A DNA stretch of 64,000 bases, taken from NCBI GenBank assembly GCA_002796835.1, contig LUGL01000030.1:17989-81988 (forward strand), written 5' to 3'. Of the stretch, positions 8,908-20,191 are shown piece by piece. This DNA is from Elainella saxicola E1 (GTDB lineage Bacteria; Cyanobacteriota; Cyanobacteriia; Elainellales; Elainellaceae). Under the pieces are notes generated by a model, which had not been told where the DNA came from, ran no database searches, and saw only the letters and a program-made list of their open reading frames with translations. Position 1 is the first letter of the stretch. Each line of letters opens with the position of its first letter. The position numbers were made by a program, and so were the translations under genes.

Positions 8908-9362
8908 TCACTGCTCTAGTCTTATTGCTTCGGCAGTTTGAGGGAATGTAGGAAGAAAGTTTAGCCATTGACACCATAGATCTACGGCCCCCAAACCCCC
9001 AATGCTGGGGGCTTTGAGAACTCTTTCCGGTTCCCCCCAGTATTGGGGGGGTAGGGGGGCATTCCTTTCAATTACCAAGGCAATATATCCTCAGCAGATC
9101 GAAAATCCTGTTGAGATCCCCCCTAGCCCCCTTAAAAAAGGGGAACCGAGCCAAGAAGTGCTTTAAGTCTCCCTTGAAAAGGGGAATTTAGGGGGATCGA
9201 TCGCAGGAAGTAACATCAAAACAAATTCATTTTCGATCGACTGATCCTGCCCGAACGATGAAATCTATATCTAGTAGGCAAACATTTAAGTCTATTTAAC
9301 CGCGAATCAAGTATTCGTAGCTCCACCCAATCCCCTTATTGTTCATATTCCCTCAGGTAATC
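8908..9362. repeat. Intergenic region with poly-C/poly-G inverted repeat elements
   Basis: 455 bp without a gene. Between about 8990 and 9200 there are two blocks of imperfect inverted repeats built from runs of C and G: CCCCCAATGCTGGGGG with CCCCCCAGTATTGGGGGGG, then CCCCCTAGCCCCCTT with AAAAGGGGAATTTAGGGGG. This is a dispersed repeat type common between genes of filamentous cyanobacteria. A related copy is at 46205-46274. Confidence 0.75.
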
Positions 9363-11933
9363 ATGCTGAGATTCCTACAACGTCTTTTCTTTGCCTCTGC
9401 ATCTGACAATTCTCGGACTATCGATCGCCATCAGCCCCAGGCGAGATTGGCAGAAGTCCAGCTTTCGATCGTCACACAATTCTATCCACCTGACTTTGCT
9501 GCAACGGGTCAATTTGTCGATGAACTGGCCCAACAGCTTTCTCAACAAGGCATGGATGTCCAGGTCTTTACAGGACAGCCCAGCTATGCCTTCGAAACGG
9601 AAACGGCTCCTGAAGTGGAAAAAATGGGCAATGTTTGGGTGCGGCGATCGAACTTTCTCCGTTCTGGATCCCGCAAATGGGCAGGTCGTACGGTCAGCAG
9701 TTTAGCATTCTGCGGTCATGCGCTGCTGCATCTCCTCCAGCGTCAACATCGGGGCGATATTCTACTGTTTACCAGTGAGCCGCCTTTTCTTCAGGTGATT
9801 GGATTAGTTCTCCATTTTCTATTCAAAATTCCCTATGCAACCTTGGTTTACGATCTATATCCTGAAGTGGCCGTTGAACTTAACGTTGTTTCTCACAATC
9901 ATTGGTTAGTGAAGTTTTGGGATGCGGTGAATCGACGGGTATGGCAGCAGGCCGTTTCGATTATTGTCCCCTGCGAAACCATGAAGGATCGGATTGTGCT
10001 GAAAGTTCCAGAAGTGGCGGACAAAATTACGGTAATTCATAACTGGGCCGATCCCACCTGGATTAAACCCCTAGTGAAACATCAAAATGAATTTGCCCAG
10101 ACGTATGATTTAACAGATAAGTTTACGGTACTTTACTCTGGAAATATGGGCCGCTGTCATGACATGAATACGGTTCTGGGAGCAGCGGTAGAATTGCAAG
10201 ATGAACCCGTGCAGTTCTTATTTATTGGGGGCGGTCCCAAGCGCGCCGAATGCCAACAAAAAATTCAAGAACTGGGTTTGCAGAACTGTCTGTTTCTACC
10301 TTATCAAGACAAAAAACTGTTACCTCAGTCTCTCACGGCTTGCGATCTGTCATTGGTGAGCGTGGATGTTGGCATGGAGGGATTGGTGGCTCCCAGTAAA
10401 TTTTACTCTGCCCTCTCGGCGGGTCGTCCGGTTGCGGTAATTTGCGAAAAGCATTCCTATCTGAGGGGCCTGGTGGCTGAAGCAAACTGTGGTGCGGCCA
10501 TCAGCAATGGGGATAGCAAAGGCTTAGCTGGATTCATTCGCTATTTGGCCAAGGATCAAGATATGGCCAATCGCCTCGGCCAGTCCGGTTACCGCTACAT
10601 TCAGGAATATTACACGCCTCAATTGATCGGTCAGCAATATTTTCGAATTCTGCGCCGAGCGGTGATCCAAAATGCGGATCTCTACAATGCTATGGAGCAG
10701 GAAGAGTTTCAAATTTATTATCAACCGATCGCATCTTTAGGAAATTCCAAAATCCTGGGCTTTGAAGCATTAGTTCACTGGCAACATCCGGTGCGAGGTT
10801 TGCTGGCTCCCGCCGAGTTTTTGTCAGCCGCCGCCGAAATTGGCATTATTATTCCGTTGGGCTGGTGGATGTTGCAACAATCCTGCCGTCAGTTGCGCAT
10901 CTGGCAGGATAAGACTGGATCTAACCATTTGAGAATGTATCTGTATCTGACCAGTCAGCAGTTCTTCCATCCAGATTTGATTCCCCAAATCGATCAGGCT
11001 CTGACCGATCATCAGCTCGATAGCAGCAATCTGGTGATTGAAATTGAGGATCAGGTGATCATGGCTGATGCGGCAGCAACAACTGCCATTCTGTTGCAAC
11101 TTCAAAGCCGTAACATTCGTGTCTGCATTAACAACTTTGGGGCCAGCTATCTAACACTAGATTATCTGCATCGATTTCCCGTAGGTGCGCTCAAAGTCGA
11201 TCAGTCTCTAGTCAGCCGGATTGATATTGACCCTGAAATCGTCAAATTTATTGAGACGATCGTGATTTTGGCGCGAGATTTAGGGATGGAGGCGATCGCT
11301 CAGGGGGTGGATTCTCCGGATCAGCTACGTCGGATGCGGGAGATTGGTTTAGGCTATGGGCAAGGATTGGTATTCACAGGACCTGCTTCCGTTGAAACTG
11401 CTAATACCCTGTTAGATCAACAACAACATTCTAAATTTACCAACGTCATGGAAACCGCTACTGTTCTTGCTCAATCCCCGCTGCCGCTAGAAACGTCTGA
11501 ATCTGCAGCTCCGTTAGTGCTGGTAGTCGATGACGATCGCTCCATGCGAGCCCTCTTAAAAGGCGTGATTACCAAGGAAGGCTACCGTGTTGTAGAGGCT
11601 AGCAATGGACAACAGGCAATTAAGATGTTTCAACAATTCCAGCCAGACCTGGTGTTGCTAGATGCTTTGATGCCAGAAATGGATGGATTTACCTGCTGCC
11701 GTGCGTTACGCGATCTCAGGGTAAGCTTACCTTCTGAAGTCACTTCCAGTGATATCTCTGTAACAGCTACCGCACAGCACAGTCTGCCCATTCTAATGAT
11801 CACGGCCCTGGAAGATCCAGAATCGGTCGATAAGGCGTTTGCTGCAGGGGCAACAGATTATGTAACCAAACCCATTAACTGGGCTGTTCTCCGTCAGCGT
11901 CTCCATCAATTTCTGAAATCCAACAGGGCTTGA
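9363..11933 (+). CDS. Glycosyltransferase (GT4)-EAL-receiver fusion protein
   Basis: 856 residues from the ATG at 9363. Residues about 25-450 form a WcaI-like GT-B glycosyltransferase (QFYPPDFAATGQFVDELA, LYSGNMGRCHDM, FIGGGPKRAECQ, a C-terminal SKFYSALSAGRPV). Residues about 455-690 are an EAL domain, and about 725-850 are a CheY-type receiver with phospho-acceptor Asp767 (LLDALMPEMDG). The EAL signature is present (Glu468, FEALVHW), but the metal-binding Asp pair is Asn590-Asn591 (NNFG) and the catalytic Glu position is Gln647 (AQGVD). It therefore probably binds c-di-GMP without cutting it. The architecture suggests a transferase gated by c-di-GMP and phosphorylation. The next two genes, a PAS protein and a hybrid kinase, are adjacent on the same strand. 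Domain calls are firm; the regulatory model is inferred. Confidence 0.9.
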   Translation: MLRFLQRLFFASASDNSRTIDRHQPQARLAEVQLSIVTQFYPPDFAATGQFVDELAQQLSQQGMDVQVFTGQPSYAFETETAPEVEKMGNVWVRRSNFLRSGSRKWAGRTVSSLAFCGHALLHLLQRQHRGDILLFTSEPPFLQVIGLVLHFLFKIPYATLVYDLYPEVAVELNVVSHNHWLVKFWDAVNRRVWQQAVSIIVPCETMKDRIVLKVPEVADKITVIHNWADPTWIKPLVKHQNEFAQTYDLTDKFTVLYSGNMGRCHDMNTVLGAAVELQDEPVQFLFIGGGPKRAECQQKIQELGLQNCLFLPYQDKKLLPQSLTACDLSLVSVDVGMEGLVAPSKFYSALSAGRPVAVICEKHSYLRGLVAEANCGAAISNGDSKGLAGFIRYLAKDQDMANRLGQSGYRYIQEYYTPQLIGQQYFRILRRAVIQNADLYNAMEQEEFQIYYQPIASLGNSKILGFEALVHWQHPVRGLLAPAEFLSAAAEIGIIIPLGWWMLQQSCRQLRIWQDKTGSNHLRMYLYLTSQQFFHPDLIPQIDQALTDHQLDSSNLVIEIEDQVIMADAAATTAILLQLQSRNIRVCINNFGASYLTLDYLHRFPVGALKVDQSLVSRIDIDPEIVKFIETIVILARDLGMEAIAQGVDSPDQLRRMREIGLGYGQGLVFTGPASVETANTLLDQQQHSKFTNVMETATVLAQSPLPLETSESAAPLVLVVDDDRSMRALLKGVITKEGYRVVEASNGQQAIKMFQQFQPDLVLLDALMPEMDGFTCCRALRDLRVSLPSEVTSSDISVTATAQHSLPILMITALEDPESVDKAFAAGATDYVTKPINWAVLRQRLHQFLKSNRA

Positions 11934-11934
11934 A

Positions 11935-12354
11935 ATGAAAACACTTGCAGCCTTAAAGCAACAAATGGATGTGCCTGTCGTAATTGCCAACCAACAGGGG
12001 TTCATTATCTATATCAATGACTGTTTTACGGCAACGTTAGGCTGGACAGCAGATGAGATATTAGGAAAACTACTCACCACAATTCTGCCCTATAGCTTTC
12101 ATGACTGCCATAACTTAGCGTTTGCACGCTTTCAAGCGACTGAGCAATCAAATGTACTCAACCACCCCATTCGGTTATCAACCATTACAAAGAACCAAAA
12201 GGCGATCGAAACTGAGCATTTTATCGTGGCCGAAAAGCTCGAAGATCAATGGTTTTTTGGGGCGACGCTCCGTCCGCTCAATCAAGATCAAATGAGCCAA
12301 GATCAAGTTAGTCAAGATCAAGTTAGCCAAGATCAAACTATTTCTAGTGAATGA
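11935..12354 (+). CDS. Single PAS-domain protein
   Basis: 139 residues, starting 1 bp after the upstream stop and overlapping the kinase gene by 8 bp, so it sits in a tight signalling operon. Residues about 8-75 form a PAS core ([29 protein letters not shown]). The C-terminus has repeats of SQDQV/M (DNA about 12290-12342). No output domain is present. It may sense a ligand or redox state and act on the neighbouring hybrid kinase, which is inference from position alone. Confidence 0.8.
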   Translation: MKTLAALKQQMDVPVVIANQQGFIIYINDCFTATLGWTADEILGKLLTTILPYSFHDCHNLAFARFQATEQSNVLNHPIRLSTITKNQKAIETEHFIVAEKLEDQWFFGATLRPLNQDQMSQDQVSQDQVSQDQTISSE

Positions 12355-15300
12355 TCTCCGTCCTATGTCACCCGATTTAAATGCTTTAGTGAGTCAACTC
12401 CGCATGACGCTAGGCAAGATGGAAGTTGCGCTGGATGCGGTTGAAAATGCGATCGTCTGGACCGATCAGGCAGGTAATATCCAGTGGTGTAATGCTCTGT
12501 TTCAGTCTTTAGTCGAACGTTCCAGGCTGCTGCTAGTCGGTCACTTTTTGCCAAAATGCTTGCCGCTAGAGCGATCGGGAAAACCTGTTTCAGTTGAAAG
12601 ACATCCTGTAATGCTTGCTCTGACACAAGCTGATAAAGGGAGTGGTTTTTATGAATTTCAACAAGGGGAAAGTCAGTGTATTCTAGAAATTTCCTGGGCC
12701 TCGACCCAGTTTGAACAAGGTAACAGAAGTGCAGTTCTTGCCATTCGAAATGTCACATCTCGTAGACGAGCAGAAGTAGAGCTCCAGAAATATCGCCATC
12801 AGCTAGAACTTTTAGTGGATGAACGGACGGCTGAGTTGATGGCAACCAATCATCAACTGCAGCTGGAGATGTCGGAACGTCAACTCGTTGATCAAGCCCT
12901 GCGTCATAGCGAAGAACGTTTTCGATTGCTGATTGAGAACGTCAAAGATTATGGTATTTATTTGCTCGATCCTGAGGGTTACATTGCCAGCTGGAATGTT
13001 GGAGCCCAGCGCATTACTTCGTTCTCAGCAGATGAGATTATTGGCCGGCACTTTTCTTGCTTCTTTCTGCCTGAGGATGTCGATCAGCAAATTCCTGAAC
13101 GAGTTCTTGAAGTTGCCAAAATGACCGGACGCTATGAAGGCGAAGGATGGCGGCTGGGTAAAGATGGTACGCGCATGTGGATGAATGTGGTGATTACCAC
13201 TCTAAGAAATGACCAGGGGGAAATTCAGGGATTTTCCAACATTATTCGTGATATTACGCAGCAAAAAGAGGCTGAAGCTGCCCTCCATCAGCAGATTGAG
13301 AAAGAGCAGTTAATGCGAACTATTATCGATCGCATGCGGCAATCACTCGATCTAAGTGAAATTCTGCAAACAACGGTTGATGAGGTGAGAGGGTTCCTGA
13401 AGACCGATCGCGTTTTGATCTATCGCCTGAATCCAGAAGACTGGAGTGGGGTGATTTCAGTTGAATCGGTCGGTCAAGAATGGCTATCAACGCTCAATCA
13501 AGTCATTCATGATAACTGCTTTGGAAAAATCTATGCACCGCTCTATCAACAGGGTTGGGTGAACTTTACCCCCAATATTGCCAATTCTAAGTTGAGTCCT
13601 TGTTATGTTGATTTTTTATCTAAGCTACAGGTTGTAAGCTGCTTAACCGTCCCCATTTTGCAAGGAGAAAATCTCTGGGGGCTGTTAATTGCGCATCACT
13701 GTAGCCAACCCCGCATTTGGACGACGTCTGAGATCAACTTTTTGCAACAGTTGGCAGCCCAAATGGCGATCGCTGTGCAGCAGTCAGAACTCTATCGGCA
13801 AGTGCAGCAAGAATTAGCCGAACGAGAACGGATTGCCCAGGAGCTTTGGGAAAGCGAAACTGCAATTCGCATGTTGTATAACATCACTTCGTCACGCCAA
13901 CACAATTTCGAGGCAGCAATCCAGGAATTACTCGCGTTTGGCCGACACCAGTTTCAGACTGAGATGGGTTGCTTGACGCATGTGGACGGAGAGGATGCTC
14001 ATATTCTTGCCTCTCAAGGGATAGCTGATGAACGCTTGATCGATCGGTCTTTTCCCTTAGATCAAAGCTTTTGCGGCGTGACGGTACAGCAGCAGCAACC
14101 CGTTTGCATTTTATCCGCCCACCAATCGGAATGGTGCGATCATCCTGGGCATACCCAATTCAAAATCGAGTCTTATTTGGGAACTCCGATCTGGGTGGGT
14201 GGACGAATTTATGGAACGCTGAGTTTTGCGAGCGGCGTGGCGCGCCAGAATGCGTTCAAAGCCCTCGACCAAGAACTTCTCAGGCTGATGGCCCGTTGGA
14301 TTGGCAATGAGATTGAGCGACAGCAAGCCTCTGAGGAACTGGCAACGGCTCGTGATGAAGCACTGGCTGCCACCCGCGCTAAAAGCGAATTTTTAGCCAC
14401 GATGAGCCACGAGATTCGCACACCCATGAATGCGATCATTGGCATGACGGGGCTCTTGCTGAATACACAACTCACGCCAGAACAGCAGGATTTTGTGAAG
14501 ACGATCCGCTACGGAGGCGATTCACTACTATCTATTATTAACGATATTTTAGATTTCTCGAAGATTGAATCGGGTAAGTTAGAACTAGAGATACAAGCTT
14601 TTGTCTTGCGGAACTGCACTGAGCAAGTTCTAGATTTAATTGCGAATCAAGTTGCTGAAAAGCATCTCAAGCTAATCTATCAAGTCGATGATCGGGTGCC
14701 TCAAGCGATCTTGGGCGACATGGCTCGCTTACGCCAGGTGTTGGTGAATTTGCTCAGCAATGCCGTTAAATTTACAGCCCAGGGAGAGATCGAAGTCAAG
14801 GTGTCTAATCGAGTTTTATCTGAAAAGAGGTTAGGTGAGGCTGGAACAGATGCATATCACGAGATCCGGTTTGTGGTACGAGATACAGGCATTGGAATCT
14901 CTGCTGAGCAGATAGAGCGATTGTTCCAGCCCTTTAGCCAAATCGATTCTTCGATTACTCGTAAATATGGCGGCACTGGTTTGGGCTTAGTGATTTGCAA
15001 ACAACTCGTAGAAATGATGGGAGGTCAAATTGGGGTGGACAGCGAAATTGGTAAAGGCACAACATTTTGGTTTACGATCGTTGCTCCCACCGCTCCAGAG
15101 GGGATGCCGATCGAAGAAAACGCTCATTTTCATCAGTCTTCTCATCAGAAACTGTCAACCCTAGATGTCCCAGCATCACCTGTCGCAGCGCCCGTTCTGG
15201 ATCGGACATTGGCAGAAAAACATCCACTGCAAATTTTGATTGCCGAAGATAATCGGATTAACCAGAAATTGACGCTCCAGCTCTTACAGCGTTTGGGATA

Positions 15301-16099
15301 TCGGGCAGATGTTGTAGCCAATGGCCTCGAGGCTTTAGCGGCTTTGCATCAGCAATCCTATGACGTGATTTTAATGGACATCCATATGCCGGAAATGGAT
15401 GGATTGACGGCAACTCAGGAAATTTGTCGAATTTGGCCTCTTGATCAGCGCCCTCAGATCATTGCACTTACAGCAAGTGCCGTTCTGGGCGATCGAGAAA
15501 ACTGTCTTGCTGCTGGAATGGATGCTTATATCAGTAAACCGTTCAAGATTGAGGAACTGGTGAAGACCTTGCAACAATGCAAGTCTTGGCATCGCCGAGA
15601 GGACGAGCATCTATCTGAGCCGCATCAACCGGATCAGGGAATTCATGCTGTAGGGGATGATGGATCCGGTAGCGCCACAAAAGCTTCGCCAAACGCCTGT
15701 ACGCCCCAGCCCGCTCTGATCGAACCAGCGATCGATCTTGCTGTCCTAGAAGAACTGATCACGGTTCTCGGTGAAAATGGCTGGGAAATTCTCGCAGAGA
15801 GCATCAATTCTTATCTGGAAGATGCACCCCTGTCGATTCAAGCGATCGTCCATGCCGTAGAAACGGCCAATGCAGGTAGTTTGAAGCAGGCAGCTCATAT
15901 GCTCAAGGGGATTAGTGCGTCACTAGGAGCCAAACCGTTCGCAGACCTTTGCCAAAAGCTCGAAAGTATGGGTGCTGCGCAGCAGATTGAAGCGGCTTCC
16001 CAGTTCTTACCGCAGCTTACTGCAGAATATCAGCGAGTACAGGCTGCTTTAACAGAACAACGACAGCAATTCAGGGTTGCCGTCCTGCATGGAGGCTGA
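12347..16099 (+). CDS. Hybrid sensor histidine kinase (PAS-PAS-GAF-GAF-HisKA-HATPase-REC-HPt)
   Basis: 1250 residues; GTG start inside the end of the PAS gene, with an in-frame ATG 18 bp later as alternative. Approximate domain order: PAS 25-135, coiled coil to 190, PAS 195-315, GAF 335-495, GAF 520-670, HisKA with His688 ([10 protein letters not shown]), HATPase to about 920 (DTGIGI, GTGLGL), receiver with Asp1011 ([11 protein letters not shown]) and HPt with His1184 (AAHMLKG). The complete phosphorelay (His, Asp, His) points to a free-standing receiver as final target. Candidates are the receiver fused to the glycosyltransferase and the convergent receiver protein at 16071-16580. The first GAF lacks an obvious bilin-binding Cys-His motif. 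It is predicted to be soluble. Confidence 0.93.
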   Translation: MNDLRPMSPDLNALVSQLRMTLGKMEVALDAVENAIVWTDQAGNIQWCNALFQSLVERSRLLLVGHFLPKCLPLERSGKPVSVERHPVMLALTQADKGSGFYEFQQGESQCILEISWASTQFEQGNRSAVLAIRNVTSRRRAEVELQKYRHQLELLVDERTAELMATNHQLQLEMSERQLVDQALRHSEERFRLLIENVKDYGIYLLDPEGYIASWNVGAQRITSFSADEIIGRHFSCFFLPEDVDQQIPERVLEVAKMTGRYEGEGWRLGKDGTRMWMNVVITTLRNDQGEIQGFSNIIRDITQQKEAEAALHQQIEKEQLMRTIIDRMRQSLDLSEILQTTVDEVRGFLKTDRVLIYRLNPEDWSGVISVESVGQEWLSTLNQVIHDNCFGKIYAPLYQQGWVNFTPNIANSKLSPCYVDFLSKLQVVSCLTVPILQGENLWGLLIAHHCSQPRIWTTSEINFLQQLAAQMAIAVQQSELYRQVQQELAERERIAQELWESETAIRMLYNITSSRQHNFEAAIQELLAFGRHQFQTEMGCLTHVDGEDAHILASQGIADERLIDRSFPLDQSFCGVTVQQQQPVCILSAHQSEWCDHPGHTQFKIESYLGTPIWVGGRIYGTLSFASGVARQNAFKALDQELLRLMARWIGNEIERQQASEELATARDEALAATRAKSEFLATMSHEIRTPMNAIIGMTGLLLNTQLTPEQQDFVKTIRYGGDSLLSIINDILDFSKIESGKLELEIQAFVLRNCTEQVLDLIANQVAEKHLKLIYQVDDRVPQAILGDMARLRQVLVNLLSNAVKFTAQGEIEVKVSNRVLSEKRLGEAGTDAYHEIRFVVRDTGIGISAEQIERLFQPFSQIDSSITRKYGGTGLGLVICKQLVEMMGGQIGVDSEIGKGTTFWFTIVAPTAPEGMPIEENAHFHQSSHQKLSTLDVPASPVAAPVLDRTLAEKHPLQILIAEDNRINQKLTLQLLQRLGYRADVVANGLEALAALHQQSYDVILMDIHMPEMDGLTATQEICRIWPLDQRPQIIALTASAVLGDRENCLAAGMDAYISKPFKIEELVKTLQQCKSWHRREDEHLSEPHQPDQGIHAVGDDGSGSATKASPNACTPQPALIEPAIDLAVLEELITVLGENGWEILAESINSYLEDAPLSIQAIVHAVETANAGSLKQAAHMLKGISASLGAKPFADLCQKLESMGAAQQIEAASQFLPQLTAEYQRVQAALTEQRQQFRVAVLHGG

Positions 16100-16580
16100 G
16101 TTTTTCTAGATCTTGTTGAACGATCGCCAACTGTTGGGTTAAGGTAGCCACCTGCTGTTTGGCATAGGAGAGTTCAGCCATTACCCAACGGTTCTGCAAA
16201 ATGCGTTGGACTCGCTGACGCAACACAGCCCAATGGATAGGTTTTGTCACAAAATCGATCGCACCCACGGCAAACGCTCGATCGACCGATTTGGAATCTG
16301 ACAGCGCAGTGGTGATCAGGATGGGGGGACAGCGATCGCCAAACTGTTGATGGAGCGCTTCACAACAGGTAAACCCGTCCATCGTGGGCATGATGGCATC
16401 CAACAGGATCAAATCGGGCAGTTCTTGCTGACAAACCGCTAAACAAGCCTCACCGTTGGCAGCCTCCAGCACCCGATGCCCTTCGTTCGCCATGGCATGG
16501 GAGAGTAGCAATCTCAAATTCGGCTCATCTTCAACGATTAAAATAGTCGCTGGAGCGGTTTGTTCATCCAACTGACTCAT
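16071..16580 (-). CDS. Single-domain response regulator with C-terminal coiled coil
   Basis: 169 residues. Receiver domain at about 12-130 with acidic pair ED, phospho-acceptor Asp in [11 protein letters not shown] and the conserved Lys in VTKPIHW; then a short coiled coil. It ends convergently with the hybrid kinase, overlapping its 3' end by 29 bp. Its receiver is closely similar to the one at the end of the glycosyltransferase fusion (shared GFTCC.AL, ..SVD.AFA.GA.D.VTKPI.WAVLRQR), so the two are recent paralogues and probably interact with the same kinase. Confidence 0.88.
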   Translation of the reverse strand: MSQLDEQTAPATILIVEDEPNLRLLLSHAMANEGHRVLEAANGEACLAVCQQELPDLILLDAIMPTMDGFTCCEALHQQFGDRCPPILITTALSDSKSVDRAFAVGAIDFVTKPIHWAVLRQRVQRILQNRWVMAELSYAKQQVATLTQQLAIVQQDLEKLSLHAGRQP

Positions 16581-17304
16581 GGGGCTGTTCCTTCACTCGT
16601 CATAACATTTCTCTCGAATGGCTTGATCGATCGGAAATGCGTTGCGAAACTTAACGATTTAGAAATCCATTATTGCGAATTAATACACTAAAGTTGATAT
16701 CCGCTTGAGATCTCGCTTCGTTTCTGGGGTACATTATAATCGAATCCAGCAGATTCAGTTCTTTGAGGCACTGACTCCATGGAACCTCAATTGCATGAAG
16801 CTGCTGAGGATCCTAATTCATCGTGTTGTCGAGAACTGGGATTGTTCAGACGATTTGGCTCCAACCTCTTATCTTGGTTTAATCATGAGGTGAGCTGAGC
16901 GAAATCCTTTGGTCGTCTACCGATATTTCCAAGCTTCAACATCTACCGTTTCTTTCAATATCTACCAGATTGAGTTCGTCACGCCTGTTGCGTAATTGGG
17001 GTGTGAGATCGGGCTGATTGCCGATTTTCAAGGCGAATCACCTTATCAGCAACTAACGAATCAGCCAAATCTGTCATCAGGGTTTTTACGAAATTTGCTG
17101 GGCTGTCAGTCAAATGACTGCTCCAGCTAATGCATGCAATTGCTAGTTCATAGGCCAATCAGCAATGTTGGTCAGAACGTTGTCGTGATTTACGTAGGAT
17201 TACGCAATTGAAAAAGTGATTCATTCATCTGTGAAAAAATTCCGGATTTCTTACAGAACTTGACGATAACAGTTATAGAACCATAGGTTGGGGTGACGTG
17301 AATT
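16581..17304. other. 724-bp intergenic region, no gene recognised
   Basis: The region separates the divergent receiver and NACHT genes and should contain both promoters. Only short AT-rich ORFs without ribosome sites occur. I see no tRNA, strong hairpin or long repeat. Confidence 0.4.
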
Positions 17305-19830
17305 ATGGCTAAACGATCGCTGAAAGCATCTACGGCGGGTATTCAAAGGGCAAAACAAGCTTTTGAACGACGGGCTTGGACCCAAGAATACCTGGCCAGT
17401 GCGGTGGGTTTGCAGACTCGCCAATCGATCTGGAAGTTTTTTTCAGGCCGACCGATCGAGCGCCATTTGTTCATTGATATTTGTTTTCAGCTGGATCTGG
17501 ACTGGGAAGAAATTGCAGACCTGCCTCGATTTGAACCGATCGTCTCTGAGTCAACCCCTCAACCAGATGCGGCAACTGCTTCCCCGGACAATTCGACAAT
17601 TCTGGCGGAGCAGCAAACTTGGCTAGAGCAGGTGCGATCGCAGGTTGCTAGCCTGATTCAGAACCAGTGTGGTGTCGTTCCAGCCGCTTTGGATTTAGAA
17701 CAACCCCTGCCGCTTTCCCAAATCTACACAGATGTCAATTTGTTGGAACATCTATCGAGCCACCGCTGGTTAGAATTGGCCGATTTGCAAAATGCGACGA
17801 ATGATAGCCCGACGCATTCCAGCTTGTTAGATGGGGCTCCTTCCAGAGATCATTTTCAGTCAGGCCAACAGCAAAGAACGGTCATTCCAGCCCTGGAAGC
17901 GATCCAGCACTACAACAAGTTAGCGATTTTTGGCAAACCAGGGGCAGGCAAGACCACCTTTCTACAGCATTTAGCTTTACTTTGTAGTCAGTCCCAACTT
18001 CATCACGCTTATATTCCCATTTTCATTCCCTTACGCAATATCGAATTTCAGCCCCTGCAAGATGCGTCCCATTTAATGGATGCGATCGCTAAACAATGGC
18101 AGAGTTTGGGGGTTTCGTTGGATCGGTTAGAAACCTTGCTGCAACAGGGCAATCTGTTGATTCTCCTAGATGGCTTCGACGAAGTCGCCCAAAGTCACCG
18201 AGGAGAACTTCACCTTCAGATCCAGCAGTTGGCAGCCGCCTATCCGCACACACCAATGGTGATGACCTGCCGCCTTGGCATTGAGGATTATCATTTCCGA
18301 GGTTTTACCTTGATGGAAATGGCAGACTTTGGCTGGCCGCAAATTGAAATGTTTGTCCAGAAATGGTTTGCTTCCCAATATTCAACGGCTGCGGACTTAG
18401 CCCAAGAAAAAGCCAAACAGTTTTTAGAGCAGCTCCAGCTCCATCATCATCAGCCGATTCGAGAGCTGGCTGGTACGCCGATATTGCTGCACTTGCTTTG
18501 CCTTGTCTTCACTGAGCGTGGTACTTTCCCGAAAAAACGATCGCGCCTTTATCAAAACGGACTGGATATTTTGCTGTCTCGTTGGGATAATGCCAGAGGA
18601 ATTCAGCGAGATTTAGTCTACAGTAACTTATCTTTATCCGATCGTATTAACATTCTTAGCCAAATTGCGACAACATTCTTTGAACAAGGCAAGCAATTTT
18701 TTGAGAAGAATGAAGCAATTCCCATCATCATGGATTATCTGGCGGCGTTGCCCAATAGCAGTGTTGATCCCGAAACCCTCTGGCTGCAAAGTGAAGAAGT
18801 GCTGCGAGCGATCGTGCTGCACCATGGTTTGTTTGTGGAACAGGCCCGCGACATCTATTCTTTTTCCCACCTAACGTTCCAAGAATACTTAACAGCCCGC
18901 AAAATTTTTACCAGTGCGATTACGCGTAATGCGGCCCTGAAGACGGTAACTTCGATCGCTACCAATTTGTTTGTGCCGCCGATTCATCCTCTGCAACACT
19001 TGGCGGCGCGGGTGCTGGATATTCGCTGGCGTGAGGTGATCGCGCTGACGGTTGAGCTGTTGCCCAATGCAGATAGCTTGTTACAGCTGATGCAGCAGCG
19101 GATTGATGGCTGGATCTCAGACTATAGCTCGCTGCAAGATTTCTTCTGTTGGTTAGAGGGTCAAGCTGAAACGATCGCTCACCTCTATAAACCCGCTGCG
19201 GCCCGCGCCTTTTACTTCTCGCTGGTGCAAAATTACGGTTTCGATCTGGCCTTTGCCTGCGATTCTGAACTGGCACTGGATGTCACGCCAGAATTGGCTT
19301 TGGATCTGGAACTGATGCGCATTCTGCACCAGGCAAAAAATTTCTTGGCAACCCCCACCTTGCAACAAGGGTTCAACCTCTGCTTTGCCCTGGACCTGAA
19401 TCCGCGATTTGAATTAGAGCCTTGCTTCGGCCAATGTCTGCATGAACTGAGCAAACAGTTAATCTCGGTTGTTCATAGCCAGGAGGCGTTAGAAAACTGG
19501 TGTGGTCACCAGGGGGAACATTGGGTGGAACAGTTGCGTTCTGTGTTGGTCGAATACCGCAATATTGGCCATGATTGGCAGTTCAACGCGGCTCAACAAG
19601 CTACGCTGAGTCAGTTCTATCAAGCCACATTATTTTTGGTGAGATGCTATCAGGGGGCCTCCCAAGTCTCTGTGCCGACTCGCCTAAGTTTGGAAGAGCG
19701 GCTGTTGCGCATCTCGGCCCCTGTAGCGGCTCATGGTGGAGAAGTCAGCCATCCTGCTTTTCTACCAGGACGCGATCGTCCAGCAGTTGCCAAGAAATCC
19801 GTCTCTAACATGACTTCTGGTTGTGCCTGA
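17305..19830 (+). CDS. NACHT-family STAND NTPase with N-terminal HTH
   Basis: 841 residues. Residues about 1-75 look like an XRE-type helix-turn-helix (WTQEYLASAVGLQTRQSIWKFF). The NACHT domain begins near 190 with Walker A GKPGAGKTT at about 210 and Walker B LLILLDGFDEV around Asp289. The sensor-like R in MTCRLGIEDY and the C-terminal helical segment SHLTFQEYLTARK complete a typical cyanobacterial NACHT protein (NCH2-like). There are no TPR or LRR repeats; the last 230 residues are alpha-helical. Bacterial NACHT proteins include experimentally proven anti-phage factors, but many are uncharacterised. It stands alone here, so a defence role is plausible, not shown. Confidence 0.88.
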   Translation: MAKRSLKASTAGIQRAKQAFERRAWTQEYLASAVGLQTRQSIWKFFSGRPIERHLFIDICFQLDLDWEEIADLPRFEPIVSESTPQPDAATASPDNSTILAEQQTWLEQVRSQVASLIQNQCGVVPAALDLEQPLPLSQIYTDVNLLEHLSSHRWLELADLQNATNDSPTHSSLLDGAPSRDHFQSGQQQRTVIPALEAIQHYNKLAIFGKPGAGKTTFLQHLALLCSQSQLHHAYIPIFIPLRNIEFQPLQDASHLMDAIAKQWQSLGVSLDRLETLLQQGNLLILLDGFDEVAQSHRGELHLQIQQLAAAYPHTPMVMTCRLGIEDYHFRGFTLMEMADFGWPQIEMFVQKWFASQYSTAADLAQEKAKQFLEQLQLHHHQPIRELAGTPILLHLLCLVFTERGTFPKKRSRLYQNGLDILLSRWDNARGIQRDLVYSNLSLSDRINILSQIATTFFEQGKQFFEKNEAIPIIMDYLAALPNSSVDPETLWLQSEEVLRAIVLHHGLFVEQARDIYSFSHLTFQEYLTARKIFTSAITRNAALKTVTSIATNLFVPPIHPLQHLAARVLDIRWREVIALTVELLPNADSLLQLMQQRIDGWISDYSSLQDFFCWLEGQAETIAHLYKPAAARAFYFSLVQNYGFDLAFACDSELALDVTPELALDLELMRILHQAKNFLATPTLQQGFNLCFALDLNPRFELEPCFGQCLHELSKQLISVVHSQEALENWCGHQGEHWVEQLRSVLVEYRNIGHDWQFNAAQQATLSQFYQATLFLVRCYQGASQVSVPTRLSLEERLLRISAPVAAHGGEVSHPAFLPGRDRPAVAKKSVSNMTSGCA

Positions 19831-19972
19831 GTCCCCGTTCACTGCTGCCGCCAGTCTGCTTATATGGAGTGACGCTTTTTGGGTCAACCGCAAATCGCTG
19901 AGGTTTTGCATCCTGTTGGGCAAACGAATGCGTTGGGCAAACTAGCAAAGTGAAACAGATTAGGTTAGGCGG

Positions 19973-20191
19973 ATGAATAGCCGATTTATCAATGCTCTGG
20001 GGATCGTTGCCCTTTGCTACATCACACTCCAGGCGTTTTCATGGATCACCGTTTCTGTCCTTCGTATTACTCAGGGGTTTGGATCCTGGATCCGTTACAC
20101 GGTGCTGCCCCACACTTGGCAAATTGCGATCGCAGTCGGCCTTGTCTATGTGCTGTACACAGCGGCAACTTCGGGCAGAACAAGATTCTAA
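19973..20191 (+). CDS. Small membrane protein, unknown function
   Basis: 72 residues, ATG start, with two hydrophobic segments (about 8-30 and 48-66) separated by a short loop. Overlapping ORFs in the other frames lack such structure. A weak AGG-rich stretch precedes the start. It lies 142 bp after the NACHT gene on the same strand. I do not recognise the family. Confidence 0.5.
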   Translation: MNSRFINALGIVALCYITLQAFSWITVSVLRITQGFGSWIRYTVLPHTWQIAIAVGLVYVLYTAATSGRTRF

